Below, in pieces: positions 34,857 through 44,989 of a DNA stretch of 64,000 nt. Made by a program: the position numbers and the translations under genes. Positions within the stretch are counted from its first letter, which is position 1. Every line of letters starts with the position of its first letter. The notes under the pieces were generated by a model. It made no database searches and was not told the DNA's origin. It was given only the letters and a program-made list of their open reading frames with translations. The DNA is from Akebia trifoliata. Lineage: Eukaryota; Streptophyta; Magnoliopsida; Ranunculales; Lardizabalaceae. The DNA lies in contig CM030714.1 of NCBI GenBank assembly GCA_017979445.1, positions 1,240,001 to 1,304,000 on the forward strand, written 5' to 3'.

Positions 34857-35305
34857 CATGGTTTCAAAACTCATCCAAGAACGAGATGTATCACCAAGTC
34901 GTCTCAGTATTAGGCATTGACGAGACAGACGAATAAAGTTTTTTGATTTTGCGGAATCTCGCAAGATGAATGATACGTCTAGGACGAGATATAAAAAATC
35001 TTGTCTAAGAAATCCGAGACAAACAAATTTTACTAATTATCATAATTGAAATCTTATCATTTTCACCCTCAAATCGAGTTTTACCCGTCTTCTCCATCAA
35101 GTGAAGTAGAGAACAAAGGGTTTGAATCCAAATGGAGTGAAAAACGTCATCTTCTTCATTAAAATTTTCAGATATTTTAGATGGTTAAAAATCATTGTCC
35201 CAATGACAAAACGAGATGACTCGAATAAAATGAGCTGTATTACCCGAGTCAACTCAGTATTAGGCATGGACGGGACTAAACACAAAACCGAGTTTCTAAA
35301 CCATG
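34857..35305. mobile_element. hAT-like nonautonomous element, 449 bp, exact 8-bp target duplication
   Basis: Left end CATGGTTTCAAAACTC; the right end reads CATGGTTTAGAAACTCGG on the other strand. Flanked by AGAATATC at 34849-34856 and again at 35306-35313. The ends carry repeated CGAGAC/GACGAG motifs. The 8-bp duplication and the short CA...TG inverted ends fit the hAT superfamily. There is no transposase frame. Confidence 0.85.
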
Positions 35306-35313
35306 AGAATATC

Positions 35314-36490
35314 TTAATATCTTAATTGGCATTGGACAGTTTCTGTCCAACTGTATGAGTTGGAAGGTAGAATTTTATCTTTTTTAATTTACCAAGAATT
35401 AGGAATTGTTTAGGGCTGTGTTATTTGTTGAGTTTAGGCTCGCATCGGACATTCATTATTTTGTCTCTTTCCTTATAAATTCCTAGGCCTCTTCACTTAT
35501 TCCCAATTGATTTTAAGTTGGACCCTCAAATTTATCAATATTTAGATTTGTTGATTGTTTGCAGCATATCTAAAGCCTTATGGAGCTCAAGCATGGCTGG
35601 ATTTTGGCCCGGGAATGGATTTACAAATGAAGCAATTCGGAGGGAATGATAGACGTTCGATAATTTAATTTGTCCTCTAACCACGATGAAAGATCCCATT
35701 AAAGTGGCTAATTCATGCATATTGTATGTACATTTGTTGGCACATACATAGCACAATATCAAAAATAACTATTCTTGGTGGCTATTAATCTTCTGCCAGT
35801 GAAGTTTATGAACAAACAAGTATGGGCGAGGTCTCAAAAAATAAGGGTGAAGAAGGGCTAGAGCCTATGAACTTGGTCGGGCTTATATTCTAAAGCCCAG
35901 AAACCTGGACCATCTTGGGGCCTAAAAGAAGACAATCTAACCTATTTTATGCATCTAATTACTTCTTTTTGTTAATTTTCAAGTTATTCATACTGGAAGA
36001 CTATCACGAAAATTCAATCTTGTAGGCATTCATAGCCACAGGAAGAGACAGATCCACTTTTTTATGCAACAACAATAATAAAATTTAAAAAAAAATAAAA
36101 CATAAAAAATAAAAAAATTGTTCCGAGGTTTTGAAAATGGATAGAACTCCCCAATGTTTAACTATTTTTTTATTTTCATTTTGAAATCTTATTAATATAC
36201 CCTAAGAAATTGGCAATATTAAGTTTACGATATGTAGATCTTCTATTTTGTGTGTGTAGGAATCACAATTCACTAATCTAAAATGAAAAAAACTTATTTT
36301 TTTTAATTGAAAAATTGAAAAACAACAGTTCTAGGTTGTCGTTAAAATAAAAATTTTATCCTAGAAATCAGAATTTCCAATGGTTATGGGCAGTCGTTTG
36401 TTTTTTTTCTAATAACCTTCATTCTTGCCAACACATATTGTCAGCCGTTTTAAAAAAATGACTACGTTTTTAAGGAAGGCATTTGCGACT
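35314..36490. other. Intergenic with LTR-like fragment
   Basis: 35430-35560 contains TTGAGTTTAGGCTCGCATCG, then a stretch that is inverted and homologous to 49345-49440 and 49530-49640. It is an old repeat fragment. No gene is supported; a 75-codon minus frame at 35762-35535 has no recognisable features. Confidence 0.4.
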
Positions 36491-36747
36491 TCAGTAGCAG
36501 TCATTTTGGGCTCATTTTGACGTAGTGGCGAATCATTCTGTTATGAATGAACATTTTTACTGATTTTATTGTAAAGTCATATCATATGATAAAGTCAATT
36601 ATGGTGTTTATTCATAACTTCAGTAGCGGTCATTTTGGGCGCATTTTGACATAGTGGAATCATTCTGTTATGAATGAACATTTTTACTGATTTAATTGTA
36701 AAGTCATATCATATAATAAAGTCAATTATGGTGTTTATTCATAACAT
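36491..36747. repeat. 129-bp tandem duplication with CACTA-like motif
   Basis: Two adjacent copies (36491-36619 and 36620-36747) differ by a few bases. Each contains TTTTGACGTAGTG or TTTTGACATAGTG, which on the other strand reads CACTACGTCAAAA, like the termini of CACTA elements. The remainder ends in TATGGTGTTTATTCATAAC. Confidence 0.65.
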
Positions 36748-36944
36748 AATGGCCCTAATTGACGGCTTGTATTATAGAAAAAACAAATTGTGATTATAAC
36801 AAATATTAATTTAAGTTGTAGTAAAAGGCCAATTATTTTGAAATTTAAATTTATTTATGATTTATGTTAGAGCTTAAATTAGGGATGCCAATGGTCAATA
36901 TTAATTTGGGTATTTATACAGAAAAAAATAAAAATAAATCCATA

Positions 36945-37128
36945 TGTGACAGATCAAGGCATCATATTTTTCTTTGTCGATTTTTTTTTGACGGACCGAA
37001 ATCATCAAATTAACAGAGGATGGGAGAAATTCAACAGCTTTAAGCCATCGAATTGGGAAAATTAAAAAATTCTGATGGTACCTCACCCGTCGAATTTTCT
37101 AGTAAAAAATTTCAATTTTCACGTCGTG
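36945..37128. mobile_element. MITE, family 2, partial
   Basis: Shares GACGGACCGAAATCATCAAA, GAGGATGGGAGAAATTCAAC and a TTTTCACGTCGTG right end with other family members. The left end is shortened. Confidence 0.5.
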
Positions 37129-37945
37129 TTAACTTAGGCCTGTTTAATAATTGGGCCAAGGCCAAGCCCATTTCCTTGGAGGGATAGGCCTAATAGGTAA
37201 TTCGACATGGTGCATGATAGATTAAAAATTATACAATTATTTATTTTACTTTCTTGTGACCCCTCATTTATAACTGTTACTAATTACAAGTTTACAACCA
37301 TCATCAAAAGGGTTCAATGAAAGCGTTCTAGAAAAACCTTTCCTAGTATGGTTTCAATATCTCGGGGCAAAGAACTTGTTGTTGTCGCGATTGTGCTACC
37401 AGAGGCTTTGGGAAGTCGCAATAGGAGAGGAACTCATCTTGAGTTGGCTTAATACTTTCAATAGTTATCCGTTTCGGACTTGATTACCCAACATTTACCT
37501 TTGAAATGATAACTGGTACAAAAAATGGGCGTCCTTCCCTATCTTATGATACTAGGGAAAAGTTCTCTCAATGCTCTAACATCCACACCAGTTATGGACC
37601 GAACTATCTCACAACATTCATATATAATGAACGTAGCTCGCGTACTGCTTTAATGGGCAAACAGTCCAACCCTTGGAGCATACAATAGCCCAGGTGGTGA
37701 AGAGCCAACATTGACGTGCTAAGCCTTCCGTCAATATGAACTCTTGAGGAAGATCATCCTATTATCCCTAGACTAATTTTTATCTGTTAACCAACGCTCC
37801 TTCCACTTAGCATTATTAAATCATTAAGGCCGACTCTAGTCCCTACTTGATGGGTGGCTCTTGCAGTCAAGTTTCCTTCTGCCTTTGCTCTTAAGGGTCA
37901 ACCTCCGTCTGCCCCAAGGAAATTTTTGTCTGCTTCAGTTTCCTT

Positions 37946-38235
37946 TATGGTGAAAATTGGAAAATTAGACAGAAAATTTTGACAGGCCAGGGCCTACGAA
38001 TTTTAGAAACTGAATTTTGACGGTTTAGGACCGTCGAAATTCTTGATGTTCACAGAATTGATGGCTTAGAGCTGTCGAATTTCTCCCATCCTTCATTAAT
38101 TTGACAGTTTCGGCACAGTGAAAAAAATAATTTGACAATGAAAAATTCAACGCCAATTCGATCTCTTGGTCCGTCGAATTTTATGAAATTTGACGGCTCA
38201 AAGCTGTCAAATTTTGGCTTTTTTCACATTGTGTA
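37946..38235 (-). mobile_element. MITE, family 2, inside the plastid rDNA fragment
   Basis: Reverse orientation: left edge ATGGTGAAAATTGG, right edge TTTTCACATTGTGTA. The interior has GACGGTTTAGGACCGTCGAA and GATCTCTTGGTCCGTCGAAT. Plastid-like sequence resumes immediately after it (TGCCCCATAGAAATTGTCCC). Confidence 0.75.
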
Positions 38236-38266
38236 TGCCCCATAGAAATTGTCCCTTGGACCATAG

Positions 38267-38502
38267 TGATAGAGATAAGGTGTACGCCTTATAATAATGG
38301 GCATGAGATACACTATATCAATGATATGATGTATCTCATCACATATCTTGCAAATCTTAGATTCACATCAATTAGGATTAATTAGGGATATTGTATTGGA
38401 TTGATTGATTATGTTTCTATATTCATGGATATTTTGAATTTATATAAATCCCCTGGGATATGTAATCATCATCCAAGTATTCTCAATTATTTCAATTTTC
38501 TA
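38267..38502 (+). mobile_element. 236-bp LTR-like element, exact 5-bp target duplication
   Basis: Begins TGATAGAG and ends TTTTCTA, flanked by CATAG at 38262-38266 and 38503-38507. Removing it restores continuous plastid 23S sequence (TTGGACCATAGGTCCTAAG). It contains ATTAGGGATATTG, TATATAAATCCCCTGGGATA and TGTAATCATCATCC, as in short LTRs with their own TATA box. It is either a solo LTR of a very small (TRIM-type) element or an LTR with an atypical TG...TA end. Confidence 0.75.
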
Positions 38503-38876
38503 CATAGGTCCTAAGATAAGGTTATAATTCTAAGTTTTCGAGAGTGGTATCTCATTGATGGCTTTGACCCCTTAGAAGGAGGCCTTCTTCGTCCTCCACC
38601 CAAGTTGTGTCCCTAAGATAATCCAAAGAAATAGTAGAAATGATTGTCTTAATTAAAATTTTAAAAGGAAAAAAGTGCAAATTACAAAACTTATTAGAAG
38701 GCATTCTGGAAAGGATTTGTTTTTCATGTCAGATTTATGGAAGTCCAGTTGAAACTTTTCATTTTATAAATTATGATTGAAAATTACAAAAATGCATAAT
38801 TATTAATTTTGCCGACTCCTAGTTCTTATTAGGGAATTGTTGATGGTAGGATGTGTTGTGTAAATTATTGTATTTT

Positions 38877-39195
38877 GTTAGCAGTACACTGAGTTGTGGG
38901 GGTGCAGGATCGGCAAACCAAATTTTTAGGGTAGCAAAAAAGGCAGTTATGTAATACTTTCTTTAAGGGTTTTCTTTTTTGAAGGGGATTTCCATTTTTG
39001 GGGAGGTAGATGCGTTTTAGCAACTCCCGATTTTATAAATAGAGATCTTTAGGTCTGTAAAATGTATGAAAAGAAAACATATAGTAATCGTTCTCGATCT
39101 GATCCATGGACATAGGCAAACTGTTGAATTACATAAATTTTTGTGTTGTTCGTGTGCGATTTTTTTTTCTCTTTACTACTTCATTTTTTCACTGG
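38877..39195 (+). mobile_element. LTR fragment
   Basis: Starts near TGTTAGCAGTACAC. It includes TTAGCAACTCCCGATTTTAT, AAATAGAGATCTTTAGG, and a GTTGAATTACATAAATTTTT tail. Homologous fragments lie at 40935-41215, 58285-58495 and, inverted, at 21390-21560. No right end or target duplication was found. Confidence 0.5.
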
Positions 39196-39734
39196 TTGAA
39201 ATTTTATTAAATAACATTAAAAGTCTTTTATTATAAATTCATCCCAGTAGCTAATTGCTTTAGAGAATCCACAGACAAGAAGAAAAGATGGAGGAGGTGA
39301 AGGTCCTGGCCTCACTTGGTTTCTTCAATTGGCACGAAATCTAGATAGGCATCAAGAAAATGAACACCATATAGGAGACCAATTTCTATGGGGCCCATGA
39401 ATTGCTCAAAACTATTTTTGTGTATCTTATTTAATCATTTTCTTGTTTATAATTTTTTTTTTTTTTTAAACAAAAATATTGTGGAGAAGAAAGAGATAAG
39501 TGCATTGTGATGATGTGTATGAGAAAAATCATTATCAGATATCTTCTAAAAACTAGACTGAAAAATATCCTTTATTTTATTTTATTTTTTTTTGTGGGGG
39601 CCGGGGGGGTAGAAACACCAATTCATTTCTTTATGAGCAATGAGAATTGAAATGAGAGAAGGATATATGAACTCAGCTAAGTTGGTTTCTTTCAGTATAA
39701 AGCAGTTACAAAAATAAGTGTTGGTGGTTCCCCT
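39196..39734. other. 3' flank of the WAK-like gene, no gene seen
   Basis: AT-rich with T-runs near 39450 and a GGGGG patch near 39596-39610. This is probably the 3' untranslated region and beyond of the minus-strand gene ending at 39735. Confidence 0.4.
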
Positions 39735-42242
39735 TTAAAAGAGCCTATTGTCATTGTTCTGAACGCCACATGTTACTGGTGCTTTTGCTCTCACCTTTCT
39801 TAAATACCATATTCCAGCTCCAACCCCAACAGCACCGGCCACGGACGCTGCTGTAGTCGTACCTGCACCAACACAACCAAGAGAAGGTCAAGACTCCAAG
39901 CTGTCGATATCTCGAATTTGAAACATCCTAATTCAAAACTCATGTAGAGAGGCTATTATTGTTGAAATGTTGTTAACTCACCAGCAATTACTCCAATTCT
40001 ACTATTATGCTGAGAAGCGTCACGATCTGTGGAAGAGTAAGCTTGGTGTTAAATGTAGGAACAAATTGGCCCAATTGATGTTCAAATCATTCATTTGAAA
40101 ATGTGAACTCAAAACCCTAAATCAAATCACAAAAGCAATAAAAATGAAATAGAAGGCACGAAGAATAGCAAGATTTATAGTAGCTTGGCAATGCCTTCCT
40201 CTATGATAGAGATGAAAGATGCGCGCACTCTGTAGAAAAAGATTTTGAGGTTGGAACCTGATTATTTGTTAGGATGGGCTTTCAATAGGCTACATAATGG
40301 CCCATCCTGGGGTTCGGGCGTTGTGCCCCTAAGGTGAAATTCGTAGGTTATTTATATGTATTTTTTTGTTAGGGTTTTGTGGCAGAACTCAAAACCAGAT
40401 CTCTATAGACCAATTGCTCATTGTTCTTCATTGCTTCCTTTTTTTTTCTTAAAAAATTAAATAGAGTATACCCCATTTCGTCCCAATGCTTCTCAAACCT
40501 AACAAACCTTAAAAACCTAGTTTCCCTTTTTTTTTAGAGGTAAAATTTTATTGAAGCAGTTAACGGTTGTTGAGAGAACCAACCAAATTACAAAGGTACA
40601 AGAAAAAACGACATTAATCTGAAAATAAAGTGTCCCATTTGAAGACAAACTCTTAAAGAAACACCCCCTTAAATATCCTTAATCTAATTTACTAAAAAAA
40701 AAAAAAAAAAACTAAACAAAACCAACCCTAAAATCTCTAGAATCAGATGAAAAGAACCGTCCACCACTTGGAAGACCCTTCAATTTCTCTCATGCCAAAT
40801 AGCCCAATTTAATTTCACTCAGCCACAAGCCTAATTGGGTTAGGTTGTGTGTATGAGCCTAGAAGATATCATCTAAGTTAATTAAAGTATGCCAGTGTTG
40901 TACCATGACCCAGGTTCAAAAGATTGTTGTGTAAATCTCTTGAATCATATTGCACTACCAAAGCAGTGGGGGTGTGAAAGGGTAATCCTGTAATATTTTT
41001 TTAAGGATTTTCTATTTTGGGGGATTTCTGTTTTGGAGAGATTTACATGTTTTAGTAACTCGTGGGTTTTAAATAGAGATCTTTAAGACTTTAAAACATA
41101 TGAGAAAATAGTGATTGATCTTGTTATATTCTGCTCCATGAATGTAAGCACACTGCCGAATCACGTAAATCACCCTTGTGTTTGTGTTTGTTTTTTGTCT
41201 CTTTTGAACAAACATTTTTCACAAAAACGTCTTCACCTACTGATTACCGACCTTTAATCTTTTTTACTTAAGGAGAAAAATATACATATAAACCCAATTT
41301 GGGCATATATGTATAGTTCTTTCGTGGCAATTAATCACCAATTGGATCCAAAACATCTAACACAGGAGAGAATAATGGTAATATACCTGAACAATAAGTG
41401 GTCAAATTTCCTTTCTCACATAGACACAAGAAACTCTGTGACTGAGTATCGAACCCACATGTTCCTCCTCCTTTTGAATTATCCTGACACTGAAGGCATC
41501 TGGTGGTCACTGGAATATCAAAATTAATCCGAATCCCATACTCAGGGACTTGATCATAAGGAGGAACGACATCAAGTGTTCTCCAATACACACTAGTATA
41601 TGATGCACAGTACTGAAGCATCGACCTTATAGACTCCGTCGCCTTTGGATAGTAAGAACAACAAGTACTCCTCCCACCCAATGTAGAAGGACAATCGGGT
41701 AAGTGTCGACACAGATAACTAGCACTATCACAAGATGAATCACACCGATCAGGGAACCGTTCACAGAAGCTTGGTTTGGGCTCAATGATCACATTGTCCT
41801 CACTACAATTGAAGAAGAGATAGTCATTCTGAGGAGATAGAGATAAGTGTGTGCTTGTGTCAAGACTAAATGGCCTAGTAGGACGAAAGTTGTTTCCATC
41901 GTTGCAATTCCACATGAATGGATCGAAAATGAGAATGTGGGGATCAGAATAACTAATGTTGCGAATTGGGTATCGTCCCGAAGGTGTTCGAAGTTCGAGT
42001 TTGTCTAACTCTGAACATACAAGAAGGTGTCGGTAGTATGGGCTACCACAGCCATCTTCAATACCGAAAGGATAGTTAATTGGGATATTGCCACAAGAGG
42101 ATTTACAGAGGTTAGATTGAGCAGTTATGAAGTCGAAGAAGTGAAAAAGAATAAGAAAGATTATGAGAAGACACCAGGACCAAGAAGAGAGAGAACATGA
42201 AGCATTTTGTGATATGGGTCTGGTAGTGAAGAAAGAGCCCAT
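39735..42242 (-). CDS. Kinase-less wall-associated receptor kinase-like protein (GUB_WAK domain, one membrane span)
   Basis: Three exons, 42242-41387, 40026-39982 and 39862-39735, with GT-AG introns, join in phase to 342 codons. Signal peptide at about residues 1-42 (hydrophobic CLLIIFLILFHFF). Next comes the cysteine-rich galacturonan-binding domain, starting CKSSCGNIPINYPFGIEDGC, with NCS and NISYS sites. A second cysteine-rich block follows (CLQCQDNSKGGGTCGFD...FLCLC). The third exon gives a glycine/alanine-rich membrane helix (VAGAVGVGAGIWYL) and ends about 20 residues later, with no kinase domain. Plants have a small conserved family of such stand-alone proteins (for example the At1g11915 and At3g17350 type), so this is not obviously a truncation. 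It would sit in the plasma membrane facing the pectin wall. I start at Met 42242 because the upstream extension of the open frame runs through a (CT)n leader. Intron 1 holds a LINE relic and an LTR fragment. Confidence 0.88.
40510..40830 (-). mobile_element. LINE 3' fragment in intron 1 of the WAK-like gene
   Basis: The minus strand reads a decayed LINE ORF2 tail: WHERN, RVFQVV and LILEILGL, the same signature as WRERNNRVFQ...VILEILGLLF of the LINE at the right edge. A T-run near 40532-40540 is the expected poly(A) in this orientation. Confidence 0.6.
40935..41215 (+). mobile_element. LTR fragment in intron 1 of the WAK-like gene
   Basis: Related to 38877-39195, with GGGGGATTTCTGTTTTGGAG, AAATAGAGATCTTTAAGAC and ACTGCCGAATCACGTAAAT. 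The ends are not defined. Confidence 0.5.
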
Positions 42243-42264
42243 TGAAGGTGTGGAAGGAGTGATC

Positions 42265-42269
<5 letters not shown>

Positions 42270-42303
<34 letters not shown>
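42270..42303 (-). repeat. (CT)n microsatellite in the 5' leader of the WAK-like gene
   Basis: An uninterrupted GA repeat on the plus strand, CT on the coding strand, about 30 bp upstream of the chosen start codon. It matches the CT leaders of the STIG1 genes in type only. Confidence 0.6.
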
Positions 42304-42305
<2 letters not shown>

Positions 42306-42545
42306 TATATCATAGTTTCTAATAAGGATTAATGGTATAATTTCAAAAGCAGTCAGATTATCAAAGGGAAAGTGAAGAGAGATGTGGGAATCTCTATGAG
42401 CTTTTCCTTTTTTCTTTTTCTTTTTCTTTTGTTTCCTTCCATACTTTCTTTTCTTTAGCCTGTGCTTTACTTCCAAGTTTTGAGAAGGTTTAGAGAGCAA
42501 GATTGTAGAAATCGGCTGCTGGTTAATGCTGTTAAAACTTAAAAG

Positions 42546-42999
42546 CATAGTTTTTAAAACTCGTCCAAACCGACTCGACTCGATCAAAATCTCATCTCGA
42601 AAATGAGCCGAGTTGGGTCAGAAACTGGGATGAGACATTTGTCCATATATATTTTGTGGAGACAAAAATAGGCATTTTTATTTATTTTAAGGGGTCTGGG
42701 TCCGGTGACTCAGAAAAAACATATGATCCCAACCATTTAAAGTAAAAAAAATCTAATGATTAAGATTTATCCTAGAGATGAGTGTCTCCGAGATGTGTGT
42801 TATCAGGGACTCAATATGTATTAATCTCAATCATTGGATTTTGTATTTATAAGATCAAGATCATATGTTCTCTCATGAGTCAATAAATCCCAGCCCTAGC
42901 TATTTTAAAATATTTGTAAATTCAGTATATTTGACTCATGAGTTTTTTTGCCTAACTCAGATTGACATACAAGGTGAGTTATAAAACTATGGGTACGAA
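42546..42999. mobile_element. Possible hAT-like element upstream of the WAK-like gene
   Basis: Left end CATAGTTTTTAAAACTCGTCC followed by CGACTCGACTCG repeats; the right side, GTGAGTTATAAAACTATG, is an imperfect inverse. No matching 8-bp flanks were found, so the ends are tentative. Confidence 0.4.
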
Positions 43000-43770
43000 A
43001 ATAGTTATTTAGATTTTAGAGATGCCCTTCACATGTTGGTGAATATTTTAGGTACCACTATGTTCTCGAACTGTTGACATGCCCCTCTTGAACTTGCTCT
43101 TCCCATATATGATAAAATAAATGACGTGAATACCCCCATCTCCAACCTCTAGTAAAACACCCTTCATTATTATTCAGCCTACGTGGTTGTGAGAGATCCA
43201 ACTTTTGGGGAGTTTTTTGGGTTGGCAAGAACCCTCAAGGATTGTCTTGCCTTCAAGAAACGGAGTTGAATTTGAATAAACCCCTTAGAGGTCACTGTCA
43301 TATCCCAGAAATTACTTGTGCGGGTGGAGGGGGAAGGGGAAAGGACTACACGTGCCCCAAAGATTAGTTGGGCATTCTAAGAGACTTGGGTATTTTGATT
43401 CTTTAAAAAGAATAAGAAAAATGAAAAAAAGAAGAATGGAAGGAATACCTTAGTTCCTTAAAAGAAGAAAAGAAAGAAATTTAACGATTGGCTAGGACAA
43501 TTCTAAAAATAAAGGTCAAGGTTGAATCTATAAATAGAGGCAGTTTCACTTGTTTATATTCATTGGATTCCATTCAGAAGAGCTCGCGTAAGACTTTTGG
43601 CAAGTACCACACCAATGCTCAAAGATTGACATGATCCAAAAATTTGGTTTTTGAACAATGATGTTTGTTTAGGTATCTTACACTTATTTTTGTACTTTTA
43701 TAAATGATCTAGACAAGTCAAAATATGATAAAATAAAATAAAATAATATTAGTGGACCTATTGAAGTTGA
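43000..43770. other. Intergenic, no gene seen
   Basis: No coding region is supported. It contains a G-rich stretch near 43320-43350 and purine-rich runs near 43400-43480. Confidence 0.4.
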
Positions 43771-43775
43771 CTAAT

Positions 43776-43998
43776 GATTTTTGAACTCAACTTGACAGTT
43801 GAACTCAAAAACTCACTGACGTGTTATATGCAAAGAATCGTAGATTCTATCCCTCGGGATACCCAACAGTACCCTCTAGATACACAATTGCATATGGTAG
43901 GTCGGTTGGGCATCCGAAGGGATATAATCTACAATTCTTTGCTCATGCCATGTTAGTGAGTTTTGAGTCCCCCCTGTCAAGTTGAGTTCAAAAATCAG
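43776..43998. mobile_element. Palindromic MITE, long arms
   Basis: Outer arms TTTTTGAACTCAACTTGACA and TGTCAAGTTGAGTTCAAAAA are inverted. The inner pair is AACTCACTGACGTG with CATGTTAGTGAGTTTTGAG. The centre has CCCTCGGGATACC and a GATACACAATTGC loop. Relatives are at 12842 and 56882. Confidence 0.65.
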
Positions 43999-44427
43999 CA
44001 CTCGTCGAAGATTGATGTATTCATTTTTTTCCTTTGAAGTATTTTATTAGTCTGTTATCATGTCCATTGATTTAATAGTTGACATGTAGCCATAAAGCCA
44101 ACAAAGCTAAATCCAACAAATTAAAATTTATCATTGGACTAAGAGAAAGAAAATTGGCACAAGAAAAAATATTTGCACCTACAACTGGAATTTAATGCTA
44201 GAAGAAAGATGAGTGGAAGTAGAATAATATATGCACCCAAAGAATCATCTAGCTTTTTGGACTCCAACTTTGAAGTGGCCAGCCTTCTTCAACCCTCTTC
44301 GTTACAAGACATGAGACATTTTATATTTATTTTACACTCCCATATATTTTCATCTATATTTAGATTACCTTCTTAGAAATTCCACCTGTAATTCAAAGGA
44401 GAGGATTCCTTTGAAATTTTCTAGTAA

Positions 44428-44562
44428 TATTGAAATTGACATTGTTTAGAACATTGGTGTGCACAGAATTGTAGATGATTCTCACTCGTATCTAGATGAA
44501 AAGCATATATGATTCTATAAACATCCACGTCAACAATGTCTAAAACGATGTCAATTTCAATG
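44428..44562. mobile_element. Palindromic MITE upstream of the kinase gene
   Basis: Inverted arms ATATTGAAATTGACATTGTT and GATGTCAATTTCAATGTT around GTGCACAGAATTGTAGATG and GATGAAAAGCATATATG. It lies about 430 bp upstream of the kinase start codon. Confidence 0.55.
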
Positions 44563-44798
44563 TTACTCCAGCATTTTTCTCTTTTTTTTTTCCTTTTTAT
44601 GTTTAAGTATAAAGTAAAGTCATGTGCTTATCAAAAAAAAAAAAAAAAAATCAGTAAAATCACGCCTTGTGTGAGTCGCTAGCTTGCATAAAATTCGAAC
44701 ACATATGTGTCACCATGTGCCTTGTATTATTACTTATAATTAGAAGCCAATCAAGTGCCGCCTAGACGGCCAAAGCTGTGAATCTAGTCTGCTTTTAC

Positions 44799-44804
44799 CA
44801 CGTG
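44799..44804 (+). promoter_or_regulatory. G-box (CACGTG) upstream of the kinase gene
   Basis: CCACGTGG lies about 190 bp before the start codon. Members of the MAPKKK17/18 group are known to be induced by abscisic acid, and ACGT-core elements mediate that response. Use here is inferred. Confidence 0.4.
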
Positions 44805-44989
44805 GAGTACCCTCGTTAAAAGCAGTCGTTAATTGAGAGAAAACGGCCGCATCTGGACACAAAGACCTCTCTTTCTTTGTATTTAATTTAACTTCCAACA
44901 CCAACAGCTTATATGTATTACATATAACTTCACAAAAATAAAAGATTATCTCCAACTAAAACTTCTTCGTCTCTTCCCTCAACTCTCCA

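Larger units (their letters stand above)
30624..34990. repeat. Imperfect tandem duplication of about 1.6 kb
   Basis: Unit A is about 30624-32260. Unit B starts at about 32263 and matches it in order: GTTCGTCTTAGGAGATTTTT, the block around ACGGAGTTGTATCATCCATG, a palindromic MITE, a family-2 MITE, the GACTCTTGGATTTA block, and the start of a hAT-like element. Unit B is longer because about 1.0 kb is inserted between 33377 and about 34393. The left breakpoint of unit B falls inside the hAT-like element of unit A. Confidence 0.75.
37340..38640 (-). pseudogene. rrn23: Plastid 23S rRNA gene fragment in nuclear DNA, split by two insertions
   Basis: The plus strand reads as the antisense of plastid 23S rRNA, starting near its 3' end. 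Landmarks are CTCGGGGCAAAGAACTTG, CAATGCTCTAACATCCACAC, TTATGGACCGAACTATCTCA, TGCTTTAATGGGCAAACAG, TATTATCCCTAGACTAA, AAGGCCGACTCTAGTCCCTA and CTTGCAGTCAAG. Three blocks remain collinear: 37340-37945, about 38236-38266, and 38503-38640 (GAGTGGTATCTCATTGATGG, GAAGGAGGCCTTCTTCG). A family-2 MITE and a 236-bp LTR-like element lie between them. Many C-to-T and G-to-A changes show long decay in nuclear DNA. It is not a functional rRNA gene. A mitochondrial copy of plastid DNA as an intermediate source cannot be excluded. Confidence 0.9.

Noticed and set aside
35535..35762. 75-codon minus-strand frame
   Set aside because: No recognisable motif, no promoter context, and surrounded by repeat debris.
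37506..37688. 60-codon plus frame in the 37.5-kb region
   Set aside because: It is the antisense of a plastid 23S rRNA fragment, so not a protein gene.
42243..42587. N-terminal extension of the WAK-like reading frame to 42587
   Set aside because: The extra 115 codons run through a (CT)n leader and poly-lysine-like low complexity, while a normal signal peptide starts at Met 42242.
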